From: Pseudomonas frederiksbergensis
GTDB lineage: Bacteria; Pseudomonadota; Gammaproteobacteria; Pseudomonadales; Pseudomonadaceae
Direction of reading: 5' to 3'
Length of the DNA: 64,000 nt
Assembly (NCBI RefSeq): GCF_000802155.2
Contig: NZ_JQGJ02000002.1
Coordinates: 434,001-498,000 of the forward strand
A model generated the notes under the pieces. That model saw only the letters and a program-made list of their open reading frames with translations. It ran no database searches and was not told the origin of the DNA. Shown here piece by piece: positions 61,530 to 64,000 of the stretch (positions are counted from its first letter, which is position 1; each line of letters opens with the position of its first letter). The position numbers were made by a program, and so were the translations under genes.

Positions 61530-62121
61530 CTAAACCATTCCGGTCAATTTAGCCAATACCGCGACGATATAACCGCCAATGATAGACAAACCAATGATAC
61601 CCCATGGCCGCTGCCACCAATCACTCGTGGAAGATGGCGGCATTGATTGCTGATAAAAATTGATGTGGCCGATCTGATTTGCGTTGACTTGGGTTGCGGC
61701 ACCATTCTGCATCGAGCTGCGCCAGTGGGCTTCCTCAATACGTTCAAGCTGGACCTGAACACGCCCTCTGAGATGTCTAGCGGAAAGGAGCAATTGCTTT
61801 CCAACAATCATTACACCCAGCAACCCGAGAAACAGCAAATTCCCATAGCTGAGTGGTTTTTCCTGGTTGAGAGTAGGCGCGTTGCTCCAAACTAAACCGA
61901 TGAAGGGCGATGTGATTTGGTAAATAGCAGCTATCAAGTTTTGCATCAGCCCACCCAGACGCCCAAAGATCTCTGATCTCAGCGAGTTTCTCCGCTTGAC
62001 GGTGTAGGGAAATCAACAACGAGACAAAATAAAATAATGCACCAAAGACCATCAAGGAGAGGCCCACGCCCTGCCGAATACGATACCGCCGAATTGCTTG
62101 TTGAATATTCACTCTTTGCAC
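61530..62121 (-). pseudogene. Frameshifted membrane-protein gene (cargo inside transfer module)
   Basis: Two overlapping minus-strand frames seem to be one gene split by a shift. Frame B starts with GTG at 62121 and encodes one membrane helix (GLSLMVFGALFYFVSLLISLH, then RQAEKLAEI). Frame A, opened at ATG 61946, encodes two more (GNLLFLGLLGVMIVGKQLLL and GIIGLSIIGGYIVAVLAKL). At 61968-61980 the minus strand reads GAGATCAGAGATC, an imperfect 7-bp tandem repeat. Removing one unit joins the frames as LAEIFGRLGGLMQNLI. The full protein would have about 190 residues. It is oriented against the conjugation genes and is A+T-richer, which suggests inserted cargo. Function unknown. Confidence 0.6.
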
Positions 62122-62131
62122 TCACTCTTCG

Positions 62132-62329
62132 TTAACTGATTTCGTTGGAGCTTATCTGCGCCCCGCTAGCGACGTAGTTAGCGGAATCAAACGTTAACGG
62201 CCACCAATCGTTTTTCATGAGCAATCGAGACAGAGCTTGCAGTGTAATCGTGTCATTTTCCCCTGTTTTTGACCTTCGATACGGTGCCCCAAAGAGCCGT
62301 ATAGAAATAAATGACGCAGCGTGTTTCAT
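62132..62329 (-). CDS. Possible small ORF, 65 aa, unknown
   Basis: A frame of 65 codons (MKHAASFISIRLFGAPYRRS onward) lies just upstream of the frameshifted membrane-protein gene on the same strand. It has no clear ribosome-binding sequence, signal peptide or known domain. The segment 62132-62358 is A+T-richer than the flanking ICE genes. It may be a real cargo gene, a remnant, or chance. Confidence 0.3.
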   Translation of the reverse strand: MKHAASFISIRLFGAPYRRSKTGENDTITLQALSRLLMKNDWWPLTFDSANYVASGAQISSNEIS

Positions 62330-62358
62330 GTTTCTTACTGCTGAGCCCTGGAGGTTAG

Positions 62359-62730
62359 ATGAATGCTGGCCCCATCTCCAAACGGGCTATCCGCATGTCA
62401 ACCAAATTTTTCCGAATCTGCTCACTGTTCGTTCTGACGACGTTCCATAGCGGCAGCTATGCCGAATCTGCTCATGAGCAAGATCAGTTCAGTCTAATTC
62501 TGCAGCAACTCGACGCCATCGAACGCCTTGCGACACGAGCTGAGGCAGCCAGCACGGCTGAACCAGTCGAGCGCTATCGCTTCGACTATCTCCGTCTGTC
62601 TAAGGACATCCAACGTATTCGCCAGGGGGTGCAGGGCTATATGTCCCCCTCTCGCGCTCAACCCCGCGATCCCCATGAAATGGTGGGCGATTACCGCCTT
62701 GATACCCCGGAAGCGGAGGCTTCGCCATGA
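62359..62730 (+). CDS. ICE protein of RAQPRD family (TIGR01690)
   Basis: A 123-residue exported protein. The signal segment FFRICSLFVLTTFHSGSYA is followed by a helical region (QFSLILQQLDAIERLATRAEAA), and the family signature GYMSPSRAQPRDP is near the end. It is a small periplasmic component of the ICE transfer apparatus. ATG 62359 has GGAGG 4 bases upstream, a short spacing; ATG 62395 would shorten the signal peptide. The stop overlaps the next start. Confidence 0.93.
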   Translation: MNAGPISKRAIRMSTKFFRICSLFVLTTFHSGSYAESAHEQDQFSLILQQLDAIERLATRAEAASTAEPVERYRFDYLRLSKDIQRIRQGVQGYMSPSRAQPRDPHEMVGDYRLDTPEAEASP

Positions 62731-62966
62731 GCATGACTGACGCTCAGACGGCCGCCTTCCAAAACGCCTCCGGTTTTTCGGCGCAGAGCAGTTCGACGCT
62801 CTGGCTGTCCTTGGTTCTCGTCCTGGCTTTGCTGTGGTGTGCCTGGGTGATGTGGACGGCTTACCGGGGCTGGGCCACCGGCAGTGTGCGCTTCGGCGCG
62901 CTTGGCGGAAGTACCGCACGCGTGCTGCTCACCTTGTTGGTCCTGATGCTCTTCACCCTGTCCTAA
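62727..62966 (+). CDS. ICE membrane protein of TIGR03758 (PFL_4701) family
   Basis: A 79-residue protein with two membrane helices (TLWLSLVLVLALLWCAWVMWTAY and AARVLLTLLVLMLFTL-like segment at the end) separated by RGWATGSVRFGALGGST. It occupies the VirB3/TraA-like position before the TIGR03745 gene. It overlaps the RAQPRD gene by 4 bp (ATGA). Confidence 0.93.
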   Translation: MSMTDAQTAAFQNASGFSAQSSSTLWLSLVLVLALLWCAWVMWTAYRGWATGSVRFGALGGSTARVLLTLLVLMLFTLS

Positions 62967-62983
62967 CCCAGGAGATCGCCACC

Positions 62984-63355
62984 ATGCTCAAGTGCTTTGC
63001 CCCTCTGAAAAACAATCTGCGAGATCGTGCCAGCCAACGCTTGATCGGTCTGCTGCTGGTGCTCGGCCCAAGCCTAGCTTTCGCCGAGCTCCCCACCATG
63101 GAAGCCCCTTCGCGCGGTGAAGGATCCGGATTGATCGAGACGATCAAAAACTACGCCTACGACGGCGGCATCTTGCTCGGTCTGCTAATCGCCCTACTCG
63201 CTTTTCTCGGCGTGGCCTGGCATTCCCTGACCGTTTATGCCGACGTGCAGAACCAGCGCAAGACCTGGAAGGACTTGGGTGCTGTAGTCGGTATCGGAGC
63301 TCTGCTGGTGGTGATCATCATCTGGTTCCTGACCAAGGCTGCCGCGATTCTGTGA
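62984..63355 (+). CDS. ICE membrane protein of TIGR03745 (PFL_4702) family
   Basis: A 123-residue VirB2-like candidate pilin. The long signal region (QRLIGLLLVLGPSLAFA) is followed by LPTMEAPSRGEGSGLIETIKNYAYDGG and two membrane helices (ILLGLLIALLAFLGVAWHSL and VVGIGALLVVIIIWFLTKAAAIL). Size and layout fit a type IV secretion pilin precursor. ATG 62984 has CAGGAGATCGCC upstream. Confidence 0.92.
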   Translation: MLKCFAPLKNNLRDRASQRLIGLLLVLGPSLAFAELPTMEAPSRGEGSGLIETIKNYAYDGGILLGLLIALLAFLGVAWHSLTVYADVQNQRKTWKDLGAVVGIGALLVVIIIWFLTKAAAIL

Positions 63356-63362
63356 GGTCGAC

Positions 63363-63776
63363 ATGAACAACACTATCGAACGCCTTGCCGACGGCACCTT
63401 GGTTTTTCTGCCCGAGCGACTCAATCGCGACCCTGCCGTACTGCGAGGTTTGACCAATGATGAGATGTGGGTAGCGCTGGGTACCGGCGCAGTCATCGGC
63501 CTGCTGCTGGGCGTTCCTCTGGCGATCGCCACCGCTTCCATTGCCGTAGCGCCGACCGGCATGATCGCAGGCATGGCCGTGGTGTTATTGGCCAGTGGCA
63601 CGCTTTTGCGTCGAGCCAAACGGGCCCGTCCCGAGACCTGGTTGTACCGCAAGCTCGAATGGATACTGGCTAGCCGTTGGCGCTTGGATCGCGGCAATCT
63701 GATTCTCCACTCCGGTGCCTGGACGGTCCGCCGTTCACGTCGGCTGCGTTCTGCCCTGTCCCGGTGGCAGCCATGA
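63363..63776 (+). CDS. Conjugative transfer protein of TIGR03750 family
   Basis: A 137-residue inner-membrane protein of VirB3-like layout: LADGTLVFLPERLNRDPAVLRGLTNDEMWVALG, then two helices (AVIGLLLGVPLAIATASIAVAP and GMIAGMAVVLLASGTLL), then a basic cytoplasmic tail. GAGGTCGAC precedes ATG 63363. It overlaps the next gene by 4 bp (ATGA). Confidence 0.92.
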   Translation: MNNTIERLADGTLVFLPERLNRDPAVLRGLTNDEMWVALGTGAVIGLLLGVPLAIATASIAVAPTGMIAGMAVVLLASGTLLRRAKRARPETWLYRKLEWILASRWRLDRGNLILHSGAWTVRRSRRLRSALSRWQP

Positions 63777-64000
63777 GCCGCTTTCGGAACAAGGTGGATG
63801 CCCAACAGGCCCATATCTTCAGCCTGCGCCTGGCGGTAATAGTCCTTGCGCTAGTCTGTGCCGGGCTCTGGTACGGCTGGCGCTCGGCACCGACCGATCT
63901 GACCGTGCATGTCCCCCCGGATCTACGCTCGGGCAGCACGCGCAAGTGGTGGGATATCCCCTCAGAGAATGTGTATGCCTTTGCCCTGTATATTTTTGGT
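63773..64000 (+). CDS. ICE protein of TIGR03746 (PFL_4703) family, start only
   Basis: The first 76 codons are present: MSRFRNKVDAQQAHIFSLRL, a membrane helix (AVIVLALVCAGLWYGW), then LTVHVPPDLRSGSTRKWWDIPSENVYAFALYIF. This is the N-terminus of the VirB8-like family that follows the TIGR03750 gene in this class. The remainder lies beyond the window. The start overlaps the previous stop. Confidence 0.9.
   Translation, partial: MSRFRNKVDAQQAHIFSLRLAVIVLALVCAGLWYGWRSAPTDLTVHVPPDLRSGSTRKWWDIPSENVYAFALYIFG

Noticed and set aside
61777..62121. Reading frame B as an independent 114-aa gene
   Set aside because: Its second half (after RDLWASG) loses membrane and domain character exactly where the overlapping frame gains it, so a frameshift of one gene explains both better.
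55604..63776. Type IV pilus operon instead of conjugation genes
   Set aside because: Only the PilL-like lipoprotein suggests a pilus; the following TIGR-type genes, TraD and RAQPRD protein define an ICE transfer module.
1..64000. CRISPR arrays, rRNA, tRNA or insertion sequences
   Set aside because: No regularly spaced direct repeats, no conserved rRNA or tRNA segments and no transposase motifs were seen on reading; a dedicated scan was not possible.

Overview
The window looks like a chromosomal segment of a Pseudomonas of the fluorescens type: high-GC coding with few gaps, characteristic Pseudomonas REP palindromes at 6229-6380, and integrative conjugative element (ICE) genes whose closest described model is PFGI-1 of P. 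fluorescens. This assignment is by recognition, not by database search. The window has two parts that meet between about 42.03 and 42.60 kb.

Part one (1-42,027) is a catabolic and transport region for an unidentified, probably hydrophobic, substrate. Two long minus-strand gene trains face a small central regulatory block. Train A (17622 down to 409) starts with an outer-membrane pair DUF1302/DUF1329, followed by a YCF48/BNR-type exported protein, an RND/MMPL transporter, a VOC-fold protein, an enoyl-CoA hydratase, an SDR and a phytoene-desaturase-like flavoprotein. After a TetR gene and its palindromic operator come a cytochrome P450, a protein of unknown function, another SDR, an MFS carrier and a SnoaL-like protein. 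Train B (31155 down to 22136) repeats the plan: DUF1302, DUF1329, SDR, SnoaL-like, a phosphotransferase-fold protein, SDR, a paralogous MFS carrier and a quinone-reductase-like MDR protein. Between them lie a plus-strand SDR lacking its catalytic residues, an amidohydrolase, a LysR and an AraC regulator. Divergent from train B is a giant fused indolepyruvate-type ferredoxin oxidoreductase (31529-35092). Then follow folE, a MarR regulator, a chemoreceptor, an AraC regulator and a small beta-oxidation operon (thiolase, 3-hydroxyacyl-CoA dehydrogenase, TetR).

Part two (about 42.1 kb to the end) is the left part of a PFGI-1/SPI-7-class ICE, cut by the window edge. It begins in A+T-richer DNA with an unrecognised 249-aa protein and an AlpA-type regulator, followed by a short relic of a ParA ATPase. 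Next is a tightly overlapping maintenance/replication module: ParB, DUF2857, STY4528-type, TIGR03761, DUF3158, SSB and topoisomerase III. A regulatory and accessory block follows, with an XRE regulator, an 867-bp gene-free tract full of perfect inverted repeats, an STY4534/DUF3577 protein, a Cys-rich small protein, RadC and an unknown. The last block is the G-type conjugation module: PilL-like lipoprotein, coiled-coil protein, TIGR03759, lytic transglycosylase, TIGR03765, TraD coupling ATPase, TIGR03747, RAQPRD, TIGR03758, TIGR03745, TIGR03750 and the start of TIGR03746. A frameshifted membrane-protein gene is inserted on the opposite strand inside it. No tRNA, rRNA, CRISPR array, integrase or transposase was seen.
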